Shown: positions 7,623 through 16,010, counted from the stretch's first letter. The stretch: DNA of 27,273 nt from Candidatus Zixiibacteriota bacterium (GCA_030613505.1 JAUWLW010000038.1:1-27273); one strand, 5' to 3'. Translations and numbers: made by a program. Notes: generated by a model not told the origin, from the sequence alone.

Positions 7623-8888
7623 CTACGTCGCTACAAACGCCGCCAGGTTGCCGGTCCCGTCAACTAATCGCACGTTCGCGAAGACGTTGCCCGGGCCCTC
7701 GTAATCTTTCATCGGCACGCGTAAATAATTATCGGTTAAGGCGATCGCGGCGACGCGGCCGCCGCGCCTCTCTTCAACCAACGCGACCCGGACCGCGCCC
7801 GCGAACCGTTGCTCGTACGAGCGTCGCTTTGCCGCGGCGAGCTCGCGCAGCAGCGCGGCGCGCCGTTCGCGCTCGTCGGGAGGGGCCCGGTCGGCCATGG
7901 CCGCGCCGTCGGTCCCGGGCCGCGGCGAATACGGGAAGACGTGTAAGTACGCGAACGGGATCTCCTCCACCAGGGCGCAGGTCTTCTCGAACGCCGCCGC
8001 GTCCTCGCCGGGAAGGCCCGCGATTACGTCCGCGCCGATGGCTACGTCGCCGACCCGCTCGAGCAGCTCGAGGCACAGGCGACGGTAATCGGCCGCCCGG
8101 TACCGCCGCCGCATCCGACGCAATACACCGTCGTCCGCGGATTGCAGCGGCAAGTGGACGTGGGGACATACGCGGCCGCCGGCGGCCAGCTCGCGTACCA
8201 GCGCCGGCTCGAAATCGGATACGTCTACCGACGAAAGGCGCAGGCGAAAATCGCCGGGCAGCGCCGACAGCTCGCCGAGTAAGGCCGCCAGCGAACGGCG
8301 GCCGTCGCGGTCGCGGCCGTACGAGCCCAGGTCCACGCCCACCAGCACGACTTCCTTGACGCCGACCGACGCGGCGTCGCGGACGTCGGCGACTACGTCG
8401 CGGGCCGGCCGGCTTCGGCTCGGCCCCCGCGCCGCCACGACGACGCAGTAGGCGCACGCGTGGTCACAGCCGTCCTGAACTTTGAGGAAGAGCCTGGTCT
8501 TGTCCGCAAACCGCGTCACGCGCCGCCCGGGCGCCGCGTCGCGCACGCCCGCCTCGCCCGCAATGAGGGCCGGTATCCGCTCCTTGTCGCTGTTGGGGAC
8601 GACGGTCACGTTCGGCCCGAGAGGCGTAAAAACCTCGGGCGCGAGGTCGGCGTAGCAACCGGTAACGACGACGCGCGCCCCCGGCCGCTCGCGGCAGACG
8701 CGCCGCACGAGCTGCCGCGACTTGTAGTCGCTGCGGTGCGTTACGGTGCAGGTATTGACGACGTAGTAATCCGCCGGGCCGTCGAACGGGACGGCGCGAA
8801 AACCGGCGTCTTCGACGCCGGCGCGCACGGCTTCAGTCTCGTACTGGTTGAGCTTGCAGCCGAGCGTTTTGAAAGCGACGGTCGGCAT
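7623..8888 (-). CDS. mtaB: tRNA (N6-threonylcarbamoyladenosine 37) methylthiotransferase MtaB
   Basis: 421 aa, typical for MtaB. N-terminal methylthiotransferase domain begins FKTLGCKLNQYE with cluster cysteines C11, C47 (NTCTVT) and C78 (VTGCYA). The radical-SAM domain carries C141-x3-C145-x2-C148 (CDHACAYC) followed by ARGPSRSRP, the MtaB-type ARG-x-SRSRP block. The C-terminal ~60 residues are a TRAM-like beta domain. The TLGCKLNQ start and ARG-x-SRSRP distinguish it from MiaB and RimO. Reaction: two [4Fe-4S] clusters and SAM convert t6A to ms2t6A at position 37 of ANN-decoding tRNAs. The oxygen-sensitive clusters are compatible with an anaerobic lifestyle. It sits 19 nt after the 62-aa membrane protein gene, so is probably cotranscribed. 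Confidence 0.9.
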   Translation of the reverse strand: MPTVAFKTLGCKLNQYETEAVRAGVEDAGFRAVPFDGPADYYVVNTCTVTHRSDYKSRQLVRRVCRERPGARVVVTGCYADLAPEVFTPLGPNVTVVPNSDKERIPALIAGEAGVRDAAPGRRVTRFADKTRLFLKVQDGCDHACAYCVVVAARGPSRSRPARDVVADVRDAASVGVKEVVLVGVDLGSYGRDRDGRRSLAALLGELSALPGDFRLRLSSVDVSDFEPALVRELAAGGRVCPHVHLPLQSADDGVLRRMRRRYRAADYRRLCLELLERVGDVAIGADVIAGLPGEDAAAFEKTCALVEEIPFAYLHVFPYSPRPGTDGAAMADRAPPDERERRAALLRELAAAKRRSYEQRFAGAVRVALVEERRGGRVAAIALTDNYLRVPMKDYEGPGNVFANVRLVDGTGNLAAFVAT

Positions 8889-8907
8889 AGTGAAAGTCCC
8901 CGAAGAT

Positions 8908-9096
8908 TTACCAGGTGAAGAACCCGGGTACGCAGGTCAAGAGTATGCCGATGAATACAACGATGAGACCTACGACTCCCGCCGGCGGCCCTATGATCCG
9001 CAACACTTTGACCTTCGAGACCTGGCCGAGCCAAAAGCCGCCCACCAACGTGACCAAACCGAGCAGGACTACGAGGAGATATTGATACTCGATCAT
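8908..9096 (-). CDS. 62-aa membrane protein, unknown
   Basis: Two predicted TM helices (about residues 5-24 and 37-57) joined by a short basic loop (VSKVKVLRI). Good ribosome site AAGGGA 7 nt before the ATG, and close packing between GH57 (44 nt) and mtaB (19 nt), support a real gene. No homologue recognised; it could be a small membrane subunit or a housekeeping hypothetical. Confidence 0.65.
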   Translation of the reverse strand: MIEYQYLLVVLLGLVTLVGGFWLGQVSKVKVLRIIGPPAGVVGLIVVFIGILLTCVPGFFTW

Positions 9097-9126
9097 AAGC
9101 CATCCCTTTCGGTTGCTGTTTTGGAA

Positions 9127-9135
9127 ATTATAACA
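9127..9135 (-). promoter_or_regulatory. Possible extended -10 promoter upstream of the small membrane protein
   Basis: Minus strand reads TGT-TATAAT, a consensus -10 with the TGn extension, in the 44-nt gap after the GH57 stop. No good -35 at the right distance. It could uncouple the three downstream genes from GH57. Confidence 0.4.
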
Positions 9136-9140
9136 GAAAT

Positions 9141-11081
9141 CTAGTCAACCAGTACGAAAAAATCCCGACCCAACCACGCGCCGTCGGCGCCGCGGAAGGT
9201 GAACTCGACGCGGCGCACGCCGTCCGGTATTTTTAGAAGCGGCGCGCGGAAGGCCGCCGCCGGCCCGGCCACGACCGCGGTCGTGGGCGCAAGCTCCCTC
9301 TTGCCGGGCCGCTGCCACCCGTCGACGCCGAAGTACACCTCTCCGGTACGCGGCCACTCCACGACCAGGAGGTCCCCCACTTTCAACGAGATCCTCCCGT
9401 CGGGCCGCCAGACGACGCGGGGGGGCGCGATGGCCTCGGCCAATGCGGCGGGCGGCTCGTCGCCGAGCGCGCGGTACGCCGCGGCCACGTTCTCCCGGAA
9501 CAGGCGGTCGAACTCCTCGTCCGCGCCGCCGCCCTGGTCGTCGCCGTACCACCAGAACCAGTCGCTCGCTTCCGCCGCCAGAAGGAACTCGCGCGCCTCC
9601 TCCTTCGCCGCCTCCGGCGCGGAGGAACGCTCGAGCGCGCCGCGGGCATCTCCCAAAAGTTCCCACGCCCGGTTCTCCTCCGGCTCGCCCACCCACGTAC
9701 CGAGGTCGTTGCCAGAAAGCGAGCCGGCCTCGTCGATCCACGAGGCGCAGGCCAGCGGCCGCAAGTGGTCGAGCGTGAGGGGCGGGTGGGGCGCGACGCC
9801 CCTCTTGGCAACGCCGGCGAGATATTCGGCGAACGTCACGGCTCGAGCCACGCCGCCCCGGGCCAGGCGGCTATATAATTCCCTCAGGAACGACACCCCC
9901 TGGCGGCGGTACGCGCCCCAGGCGTTCTCGCCGTCCAGGATAACGCAAGCCAGCGCGTCGTGGACGGAGCGCGCCCGCGCCGCCGCCAGGAACGAACTTA
10001 AGTTTTTACAGAAGTCGGCCGCGGCCGCCGACGCGTCGGGCCAACGTTGATATTCGAAACCTATAGCGTCGGACAGGCCACGGTGGCGGAAGAATATCGC
10101 CAGCTCGCCGTCGCCCACGCGGTACGGTTGCGACAGCAGCTCCGGGCGGCCCGGCTCGTAATCGCGCTCCCCCGAAAGGGCCAACACGCCCTCGTCCGAC
10201 GCTATCCACGCGACGCCGGCCCGGTCGAAGTACGACAGCACTTCCTCCGCCACCGCCCCCTCGGCGGGCCACATGCCGGCGGGTTTAAAGCCGAACTTCG
10301 CCTCGAAGAACGCAACGGCGCGCGTAACTTGCTCGCGCGCGTCCGCGGGCCACGAGAACCGCGGCGGCAGCGTCGTGCCCGGGCGGTCGACGGTCGCCAG
10401 GTCGGAGTCGTGAACGAGCGGTAAGATGGGATGATAGAACGGCGTCGTCGAAATTTCGACGCGGCCTTCGCGCCGGAGCCTGCGATACAGCGGCACGACG
10501 GCCGCCATCACCTCGAGCTGGGCCTCGATTATGGCCTCGACGTCCCCCCGCGTATACCCGAAACCCTTCTCGTATTGAGGCCTAAGGTCGACGACGGCGC
10601 CGCCCTCGAGCGCCACCGCGCCCTCCCGGAATATCTCGCCGGTCCAGGCGAGGTTGAACAGCGCCACGGCGTCGAGCAGTTCGCCGGCGCCGAACGACTC
10701 GCGGCGGAGGTATTTCCGGTAGAGTTTAAAGTAGCGTGGATGGTCTTTTACGGCGCGGTCGAAGTCGACGTCGAAGGCGCCCGATATCAGCGCGTCGGCC
10801 TGGGCCGGCGTAAGGCGGGCCGGGTCGCGTAAGGAGAGCTCCATCAAACGGTCGCGGCGCCCCCGGCGCAGGTACGCGTCGAACTGCGCCAGAAGAACGG
10901 GCGTGAAGTTGAACGTCACGCGCACGCCGTCGCAGCCGGCGACGAGGTAACCCATCTGGTAGTAGTCCCGCGCGGCGTGCAGCCGCACCCAGGGCAGGGC
11001 AGGCCGGCGCCCGGGCCGCCGGGGGTCGGCGTACGGCGGCTGGTGGAAATGCCACAACAGCGCTACATACGGTTTGCCCAT
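9141..11081 (-). CDS. Glycoside hydrolase family 57 (alpha-glucan hydrolase/transferase type)
   Basis: 646 aa. The GH57 conserved regions can be located: region 1 HFHQPPY (11-17), region 2 GRVEISTTPFYHP (206-218), region 3 GMWPAEGAV (269-277) with the likely nucleophile E274, and region 4 ILDGENAWG (381-389) with the likely acid D383. The downstream part has the AAEASDWFWWYGDDQ block (about 498-512) typical of the alpha-amylase/pullulanase-like GH57 subgroup, then a C-terminal beta domain. No signal peptide, so cytoplasmic; a role in turnover of storage alpha-glucan (glycogen-like) is likely but no glycogen genes are nearby. No purine-rich ribosome site is evident before the ATG, even though the opposite strand there is rich in GGAGG. 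Divergent from the UspA-like gene. Confidence 0.88.
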   Translation of the reverse strand: MGKPYVALLWHFHQPPYADPRRPGRRPALPWVRLHAARDYYQMGYLVAGCDGVRVTFNFTPVLLAQFDAYLRRGRRDRLMELSLRDPARLTPAQADALISGAFDVDFDRAVKDHPRYFKLYRKYLRRESFGAGELLDAVALFNLAWTGEIFREGAVALEGGAVVDLRPQYEKGFGYTRGDVEAIIEAQLEVMAAVVPLYRRLRREGRVEISTTPFYHPILPLVHDSDLATVDRPGTTLPPRFSWPADAREQVTRAVAFFEAKFGFKPAGMWPAEGAVAEEVLSYFDRAGVAWIASDEGVLALSGERDYEPGRPELLSQPYRVGDGELAIFFRHRGLSDAIGFEYQRWPDASAAAADFCKNLSSFLAAARARSVHDALACVILDGENAWGAYRRQGVSFLRELYSRLARGGVARAVTFAEYLAGVAKRGVAPHPPLTLDHLRPLACASWIDEAGSLSGNDLGTWVGEPEENRAWELLGDARGALERSSAPEAAKEEAREFLLAAEASDWFWWYGDDQGGGADEEFDRLFRENVAAAYRALGDEPPAALAEAIAPPRVVWRPDGRISLKVGDLLVVEWPRTGEVYFGVDGWQRPGKRELAPTTAVVAGPAAAFRAPLLKIPDGVRRVEFTFRGADGAWLGRDFFVLVD

Positions 11082-11126
11082 CGAGAAGGAGGCCGTCGCG
11101 AGGAGGCGGCGGGTTTACGTTATCAC

Positions 11127-11155
11127 TTGACGTCGCCCCGCCGTTCGCGTAAAAT
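11127..11155 (+). promoter_or_regulatory. Sigma-70 promoter of the UspA-like gene
   Basis: -35 TTGACG (11127-11132), 17-bp spacer, -10 TAAAAT (11150-11155), then AGGAGG at 11180-11185. Predicted leader about 30 nt. Confidence 0.7.
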
Positions 11156-11192
11156 ATACGAAAAGACCCCGGACCTCGCAGGAGGAAGACTT

Positions 11193-11555
11193 TTGAAGAT
11201 AATGGTAACGACCGCGGGAAGCGTCCCCGCCAAGAAGAAGGCCGACTATCTGGTAACGGTCGCGTCCCGCGTCAACGCCCAACTTATCGTACTGCACGTC
11301 GTCGACAGCCAAGACGAATACGAGGACGGCCAACAGGCTCTCGCCATCTTCCAACGCCAGGCGGCGACGCCCAAGATCCGCCCCATCCTCCGCATCGGCC
11401 GCCTGACGGACACGATAGCAAAGACCGCGCAGGAAGAGGAAGTGGACTTGATCATTTTGGGCCTCGACGAGCGGGGCGACATCTCGAGCGCCATCTCGCG
11501 CGAGATCCTGGCCAAGACCGACATCCCCGTTCTGTTAGTTCCCAACCTGGATTAA
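11193..11555 (+). CDS. Universal stress protein (UspA-like)
   Basis: 120 aa from a TTG start at 11193, chosen because the AGGAGG (11180-11185) is 7 nt upstream. The in-frame ATG at 11202 would be 16 nt from the site, and the open frame upstream of 11160 lies before the promoter. A single alpha/beta Usp-like domain: opening strand MKIMVTTAGS, LIVLHVVD (about 30-38), VDLIILGLDERGD (about 83-95), and a terminal strand IPVLLVPN. The classic ATP-binding G-x2-G-x9-G-[ST] is not clearly conserved (LGLDERGDISSAIS), so it may belong to the non-ATP-binding subgroup. It is shorter than the ~140-aa norm. Monocistronic. Confidence 0.75.
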   Translation: MKIMVTTAGSVPAKKKADYLVTVASRVNAQLIVLHVVDSQDEYEDGQQALAIFQRQAATPKIRPILRIGRLTDTIAKTAQEEEVDLIILGLDERGDISSAISREILAKTDIPVLLVPNLD

Positions 11556-11579
11556 CGCGCCGCAGAGCCGGCATTTATA

Positions 11580-11612
11580 AAAGCAGGCGCGAAGCCTGCT
11601 TTATTATTTTCC
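11580..11612. terminator. Bidirectional terminator between uspA-like and parvulin genes
   Basis: Stem AAAGCAGGC/GCCTGCTTT with loop GCGAA. On the plus strand it is followed by ATTATTTT; on the minus strand by TATAAATG. It serves the uspA-like gene well and the parvulin operon less well. Confidence 0.75.
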
Positions 11613-11625
11613 GGTAAGGCGCAAC

Positions 11626-12939
11626 TTAATCGTACGTTTTGATGTACGCCTTTTCCTTTAGTTCCTGGACGTACTTCTTTTTCTCCACCCCCAATTTCTG
11701 GGCCCTGAGGGTCCTCTTGACGACGCCGCGCGCATCCTCGTACGAAACCTCGCGGCCCTCGCGTCGCTCCTCGAGCTTGAGGATGAAAAAACCTTCGGGT
11801 CGCTCGACGACGGCCGTAACGTCTCCGGGCGAAAGCTCCTCCAACGCCGCGGCGACCTCCGGCATATCCGCCTCGATTTCCGACATGGCGATCTCGCCCA
11901 CGAGGCCCCCTGCGGCCGCGGTTTCCTCGTTTTCGCTGTATGCGGCGGCCACGTCGGCGAAAGGCTCACCCCGGGCCAGCGCCGCCGCGGCCTCCTCCGC
12001 CTTCTCCCTGGCGGCCCTCACGTCGGCGTCCGTGACGCGCACTTCGAGGTGGACGTATTGGACTTTCCGCCGCTCGTTCTCTATGCTTACGAGGCGAACG
12101 AGCCAGTAACCCTCCGGCCCGGCAACCACCTGTGATACGTCGCCCGGCCGCAGGCCGACCGCGGCCCGCTCCAGCGCCGGCAACGCCTCCCCCGGCCGGA
12201 ACTCGAACGAGGCGCCGAAATCGCCTCCCTCCGCCTCGGCCAATTCTTTCGCCAGCGCCGCGAAATCGCCCCCGGCCAGCGCGGCGTCCCTTACGCGCTG
12301 TAGTTTGCCCTTGACGCCGGCCCTCGATTCCGGCGACGGCTGCTTGGCGACGGCTATTTCGCGCAACGCGACGATGGTGGGCAGCGCGAGCTCGTCCCGG
12401 CGGGCGTCGTAGTAGGCGCGGATTTCCTCCTCCCGCACCTCCACCCGCGGCGAGAGGACTTCGTCCAGAAGGCGTCTTATCTTCAATTCGTCGCGGAGGG
12501 TCTTCCGGTAACGCACGACGAGGTCTTTCTCCGTCATGCCATATTGCGCGAGCGCCGCCTCATACTCCTCCTGCGACGAGAAGCCGCCCCGGATGCGCTC
12601 GAGCTCCTCGTCGAGATAGGGTTTAACGTCTTCCCGGGACACGACGATGTCGCGCTCGTCGGCATCCTGTATCAGGAGGCGGTCGTCCATCATGACCGCC
12701 AACACCTCAGCCGTAAAAGCGCGGAGGTCGCTAACCTTCGCGCCGGCGGCCTCCATCTGATACAAACGGACCGACACCTCCTCGCCCAGTTCGCTCGCCA
12801 GAATAACGTCGTCGTTGACGACCGCCACCACGCCGTCCAGGGGTCGGCGCGCGGCGCCCGCCATCGCCGCGAAAAATAAAACACAAGCCAAGGCTTGTAT
12901 CACGATAGCTGAGCCGGAAAAGAACCTGGGCGGTCTCAT
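11626..12939 (-). CDS. SurA-like periplasmic peptidyl-prolyl isomerase, two parvulin domains
   Basis: 437 aa from the ATG at 12939, whose ATGA overlaps the stop of the upstream parvulin gene; the longer frame to 13002 lies inside that gene. N-terminal signal sequence (about 10-29), a SurA-type helical N-domain beginning PLDGVVAVVNDDVILASELGEE (about 31-52), then two rotamase domains with GGDFG (about residue 232) and AAGGLVG (about 345) as parvulin landmarks, ending in a Lys-rich helix. The opening VVAVVND-x-[VI]-I motif is highly characteristic of SurA. Known role: chaperoning of outer-membrane proteins across the periplasm. Third gene of a translationally coupled trio. Confidence 0.85.
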   Translation of the reverse strand: MRPPRFFSGSAIVIQALACVLFFAAMAGAARRPLDGVVAVVNDDVILASELGEEVSVRLYQMEAAGAKVSDLRAFTAEVLAVMMDDRLLIQDADERDIVVSREDVKPYLDEELERIRGGFSSQEEYEAALAQYGMTEKDLVVRYRKTLRDELKIRRLLDEVLSPRVEVREEEIRAYYDARRDELALPTIVALREIAVAKQPSPESRAGVKGKLQRVRDAALAGGDFAALAKELAEAEGGDFGASFEFRPGEALPALERAAVGLRPGDVSQVVAGPEGYWLVRLVSIENERRKVQYVHLEVRVTDADVRAAREKAEEAAAALARGEPFADVAAAYSENEETAAAGGLVGEIAMSEIEADMPEVAAALEELSPGDVTAVVERPEGFFILKLEERREGREVSYEDARGVVKRTLRAQKLGVEKKKYVQELKEKAYIKTYD

Positions 12940-13877
12940 AACTCGGCTAACGCCTTGTCGTCGACGGACACCTTCGTGCTCTTCTTCAACTCCTCCAACC
13001 AACGCGCGTAGAGTTCTTCCTCGCGTTCGGTGCGGAGGAGGTCCTCTACCTCGGGGCGAACTTCGGTCAAGGGACGGCGCCTGGCTTCCCGCACCCCTAC
13101 GACCTTAACGACCTCGAAACCGTACGGCGTCGTAATTACGCCGCTGGTCCGGCCGGGGGGTAAATTTTCCACCACCGCGGCCACTTCCGGCGGAAGGGCC
13201 TCTAACGCCGTATAGCCGACGTCGCCCCCGGCGTGGCGGTCCGGCGAAATCGAGAGTTCCCGGGCCACTTCCTCGAAGGTCGCACCGTACTCCAACTTGG
13301 CGAGCGCCTCTTCGGCTCGCGCTTTGTCGTCGGTCAATATCTGTTTGACGTGAAACTCGGCCGGGACTTCGAAATCTGCGGCGTGGACGTTGTAGTAGGC
13401 CACGACGTCGTCGTAGCTGACCGAGACCTTCTCTACTACCGCGACCTCGATCGCCGCCTCGACGGCGAGGTCGTCGCGAACGGTTTCTTCGAAAGCTTCG
13501 GCCGTAAGGTTTTGCGACTTGAGGTAGGAGGCGAAACCGCGCGCGCCGTAGTCGGCCTTAATTAAACCCAAGCGGCCTTCGACGTCGGCGTCGGTAACAT
13601 CTACGCCGTTATCCTCGGCCCACGCGAGTATCGTCGAGCGCTCGAGCAGTTGTTCGACGACGCGCCGGGCGGCGTCGGCGTCGACTTCGGCGTCCTCGGG
13701 CCGACCCTGGGGGTAAAGGCCGCGGTATACGTCGGCGGCCTTTATCTCTCGGTCGCCCGCGCGCGCCACGACGAGTTCCCGGGCCGCCTCGCCTTCCCCG
13801 CCTTTACGGCAGCCGGCGGCCGCCGCCAACAACAACACGACGGCGACCGCCGCCCATTTCGGCCTCCAGGCTACCAC
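12936..13877 (-). CDS. PrsA/SurA-like lipoprotein parvulin
   Basis: 313 aa from a GTG whose first base is the last base of the preceding TAG stop. Signal with lipobox LAAAAGC (Cys about residue 23). The N-terminal helical domain contains VVARAGDREIKAADVY (about 36-51) and ends near residue 170. A single parvulin domain about 176-270 shows EFHVKQILTDDKARAEEAL, GATFEEVARELSISPDRHAGGDVG and TPYGFEVVKV, the canonical PPIase layout. Known family: membrane-anchored folding catalysts for secreted proteins. Its stop overlaps the next start (ATGA), so the three chaperones should be made together. Confidence 0.85.
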   Translation of the reverse strand: MVAWRPKWAAVAVVLLLAAAAGCRKGGEGEAARELVVARAGDREIKAADVYRGLYPQGRPEDAEVDADAARRVVEQLLERSTILAWAEDNGVDVTDADVEGRLGLIKADYGARGFASYLKSQNLTAEAFEETVRDDLAVEAAIEVAVVEKVSVSYDDVVAYYNVHAADFEVPAEFHVKQILTDDKARAEEALAKLEYGATFEEVARELSISPDRHAGGDVGYTALEALPPEVAAVVENLPPGRTSGVITTPYGFEVVKVVGVREARRRPLTEVRPEVEDLLRTEREEELYARWLEELKKSTKVSVDDKALAEL

Positions 13878-15706
13878 TACAACTTCTGGACCTTTTTGTA
13901 CGCCATCTTAAGGGCGCCGTCGTCGATCTCGATGGCATATTTGTCGCGGAGCTCCTCGAACCAGGCCTGGCATTTACGGTCGATCTCCGGGCTGGCCAAT
14001 TTCTCCCGATAGGCGCCTTCCTCCGCCCGTTCGTAGTATTCCTCCTCGTCGAGCGTGTGCTGCACGAACGGGGAATGTTCGACGTATCTGAAGAACGCGT
14101 AGCGGCCGTCCTTCAGCTTGAAAACCTCGCTCACGTCGCCCTTTTTGGCCTTGAAGACGCGGGGACGGATTTCGTCCACGAGCGGCCCGGAGCCGCCTTC
14201 CGGCCCCATCGGCGCCGCCGGTTCGGTAGCTACCGGTTCCCGCGGCACCGAGAAAAAGTCCACCATCGGCATCTCAGCACGCGGGGGCTCCTTCCCCGGT
14301 TCGCCCTTCTCCTCCAACTCCGCGAAATACTTTTCGGCGTACTCGCCGGCGGCGGCCATGAAGTCCTCGCCCGTCATTATTTTGGCGCGGACGGCTTCCG
14401 CCTCGGCCTTCTTGGGCATCGCCACGAATTCGACGTCGGCGCGCTCGAGGTCCTGGAACTCGTCCTTGTGGTTCTCGAAGTATTCCTTGATCTCCGCCTC
14501 GGCCAGCTCCGGGATGGAGGGGACGAACACTTCGTCGTAAATCCGGTCCACCATCTTGCCGGCGCGGAACCTGTTAAGGTCGCGTATGAAATCGGCCTCC
14601 TTATCCGCCCCGGACTGGATGGCGTCGAACTCGAGCAGCGCGTCGTCCTCCAACGCCTTGAGCCGGTCGTCCATCACCTTTTTGAATTCCTCCGGCTCCT
14701 TGCTCTTGTATTCGTCCAGCGTCTCCTCGCTCATCCCGAACTGGAGGGGCATACCCTCGAACCAGCTCTCGAAGTAAACCGGCACGCCGCCTACCGACGA
14801 TATTACTTGCTTCTTGCGGTTATACTCCTCCTTGGCGTCGGCCAGTTTACCGTTGATCACGGCGTCGTAGGCGTCGCGGTTAACCTCGATCTCGGCGTCC
14901 TCGCGCAACTTCGCCACGTGTTCCACCATCTTGAGGTTGAGCTTTTGGCTCTTGATGGAGTTGCGGATGCCGTCCTTGACCTGGGCGTACTCGTCCTTTT
15001 GGCCGGGGACCTTCTTGTCGACGCGGAAGATCAACCACATATCGCCGGTTTCGACTTCGACGACGGGGGTGTATTTCCCGACCTCGGCCTCGTACACGGC
15101 GCGACTCACTTCATCGCCGGAATAGTAGAAATCCTCGGGCATCACGCCGCCCTGGTCTTTGTTTTGTTCGAAGACGGAGTACTTCTTGACGACGTCGTTC
15201 CAGGGTTTGCCGGCTTCGAGCTCGGCGTACGCCTTATCGGCCTGGCCCTTTTTGTCGCACATTAAGAACGAGACCCGCCGCCACTCCTTATTTTTATTGA
15301 AATAATCCAGAATCTCCGCCTCGGTCACCTTAATAGTATCCTCTATTTTGCCTCGGGCCGATTCGCGAAGAAGGTTGGACCGGTACGTCTCGACGTCTTT
15401 TATCAATTGCTCGTCGTCGCCGTAGCCCAGCTTCTCGGCCTCCAGCTCGAGCACGCGGCTGATTACGATGTCGTCGAGGAAGTCCTTGGCGTCGTCGAAG
15501 GTGTTGATTACCGGCTTGTCCTGGGGCGGCGCCATCTCGACCGCCCGTTTGTAGTGGTAGACGAAGTCGCCCACCGTAACGGCGCTCTTGTCGCCGATGG
15601 CGGCGATTACCTCGTTCTCGTCGTAGCCGCAGCCGCCGCACCCGCTCGATGTCAGCGCGACGCAGGCCAGCGCGGCCGCCGCCGCAACGATTATAAATTT
15701 TTTCAT
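13877..15706 (-). CDS. Large lipoprotein with two parvulin-like domains
   Basis: 609 aa. Signal with lipobox TSSGC followed by a Gly/Cys cluster (GCGGCGYDEN). A SurA-like N-domain runs about 30-125. Parvulin-like domain 1 is about 128-225 (RRVSFLMCDKKGQADKAYAEL, KDQGGVM, YEAEVGKYTPVVEVETGDMWLIFRV). A long helical, charged middle follows, then parvulin-like domain 2 at about 420-560, interrupted by a Pro/Glu-rich insert (about 470-515). Canonical catalytic positions are poorly conserved, so this may be a chaperone rather than an isomerase. GGAGG site before the ATG. First of the three-gene parvulin operon, downstream of tRNA-Asp with no clear promoter of its own. Confidence 0.8.
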   Translation of the reverse strand: MKKFIIVAAAAALACVALTSSGCGGCGYDENEVIAAIGDKSAVTVGDFVYHYKRAVEMAPPQDKPVINTFDDAKDFLDDIVISRVLELEAEKLGYGDDEQLIKDVETYRSNLLRESARGKIEDTIKVTEAEILDYFNKNKEWRRVSFLMCDKKGQADKAYAELEAGKPWNDVVKKYSVFEQNKDQGGVMPEDFYYSGDEVSRAVYEAEVGKYTPVVEVETGDMWLIFRVDKKVPGQKDEYAQVKDGIRNSIKSQKLNLKMVEHVAKLREDAEIEVNRDAYDAVINGKLADAKEEYNRKKQVISSVGGVPVYFESWFEGMPLQFGMSEETLDEYKSKEPEEFKKVMDDRLKALEDDALLEFDAIQSGADKEADFIRDLNRFRAGKMVDRIYDEVFVPSIPELAEAEIKEYFENHKDEFQDLERADVEFVAMPKKAEAEAVRAKIMTGEDFMAAAGEYAEKYFAELEEKGEPGKEPPRAEMPMVDFFSVPREPVATEPAAPMGPEGGSGPLVDEIRPRVFKAKKGDVSEVFKLKDGRYAFFRYVEHSPFVQHTLDEEEYYERAEEGAYREKLASPEIDRKCQAWFEELRDKYAIEIDDGALKMAYKKVQKL

Positions 15707-15752
15707 TTAAGCTCAGCCTCCGTTAAAAGATTTGCCGAATATCCTTATATTG

Positions 15753-15777
15753 ACGCCCTCCGCCGCGCGGGGGGCGT
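15753..15777. other. Imperfect hairpin between tRNA-Asp and the parvulin operon
   Basis: Arms ACGCCC(T)CCGC and GCGG(G)GGGCGT can pair around a 3-nt loop. Neither side has a T-tract, so it looks like a processing or weak termination structure rather than an intrinsic terminator. Confidence 0.35.
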
Positions 15778-15784
15778 GTCCATT

Positions 15785-15859
15785 CGGGGCCGACGGGGCT
15801 CGAACCCGCAACATCCGGCGTGACAGGCCGGTGCTCTATCCAAGTTGAACTACAGCCCC
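15785..15859 (-). tRNA. tRNA-Asp (anticodon GTC)
   Basis: 75 nt folding as a full cloverleaf: acceptor GGGGCTG/CGGCCCC (one G-T pair), D stem GTTC/GAGC, anticodon stem CCGGC/GCCGG with loop CTGTCAC (anticodon GTC), 5-nt variable loop, T stem GCGGG/CCCGT with TTCGAGC loop, discriminator G. The 3' CCA is not encoded, since the next bases are AAT. G73 and anticodon GTC agree with aspartate identity. Confidence 0.95.
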
Positions 15860-15871
15860 ATTAAGGCGGTA

Positions 15872-15900
15872 TTTATAACATAACCCGCCGCTTTCATCAA
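15872..15900 (-). promoter_or_regulatory. Promoter of tRNA-Asp
   Basis: Minus strand -35 TTGATG (15895-15900), 17-bp spacer, -10 TATAAA (15872-15877), placing initiation about 6 nt before the mature tRNA 5' end. May also drive the parvulin operon. Confidence 0.7.
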
Positions 15901-15927
15901 GGGGGAAACGCCGGACGACGCGCACGA

Positions 15928-15955
15928 GTAGGGGCGACCGGCCGGTCGCCGCTAC
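15928..15955. repeat. Intergenic palindrome, probable dispersed repeat unit
   Basis: Perfect 18-bp palindrome GGCGACCGGCCGGTCGCC (15933-15950) extended by GTAG/CTAC outer arms with one mismatched G. It has the look of short palindromic intergenic repeats found in many copies in some genomes. Only one copy is in this window, so dispersal is an inference. Confidence 0.6.
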
Positions 15956-16010
15956 GGTACGTCGGTCTTGAGGTCGGCGGCGCGGCGGTTAACGCCTCGG
16001 CCTTCCGGCA

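Noticed and set aside
13003-13877. CRISPR-like or tandem repeats among the parvulin genes
   Set aside because: The similarity is protein-level domain resemblance; no regularly spaced DNA repeats are found here or elsewhere in the window.
14057-15265. 402-codon open frame on the plus strand
   Set aside because: Antisense to the 609-aa parvulin gene; GC-rich codon mirroring produces it, with His/Val/Leu-rich low-information protein and no ribosome site.
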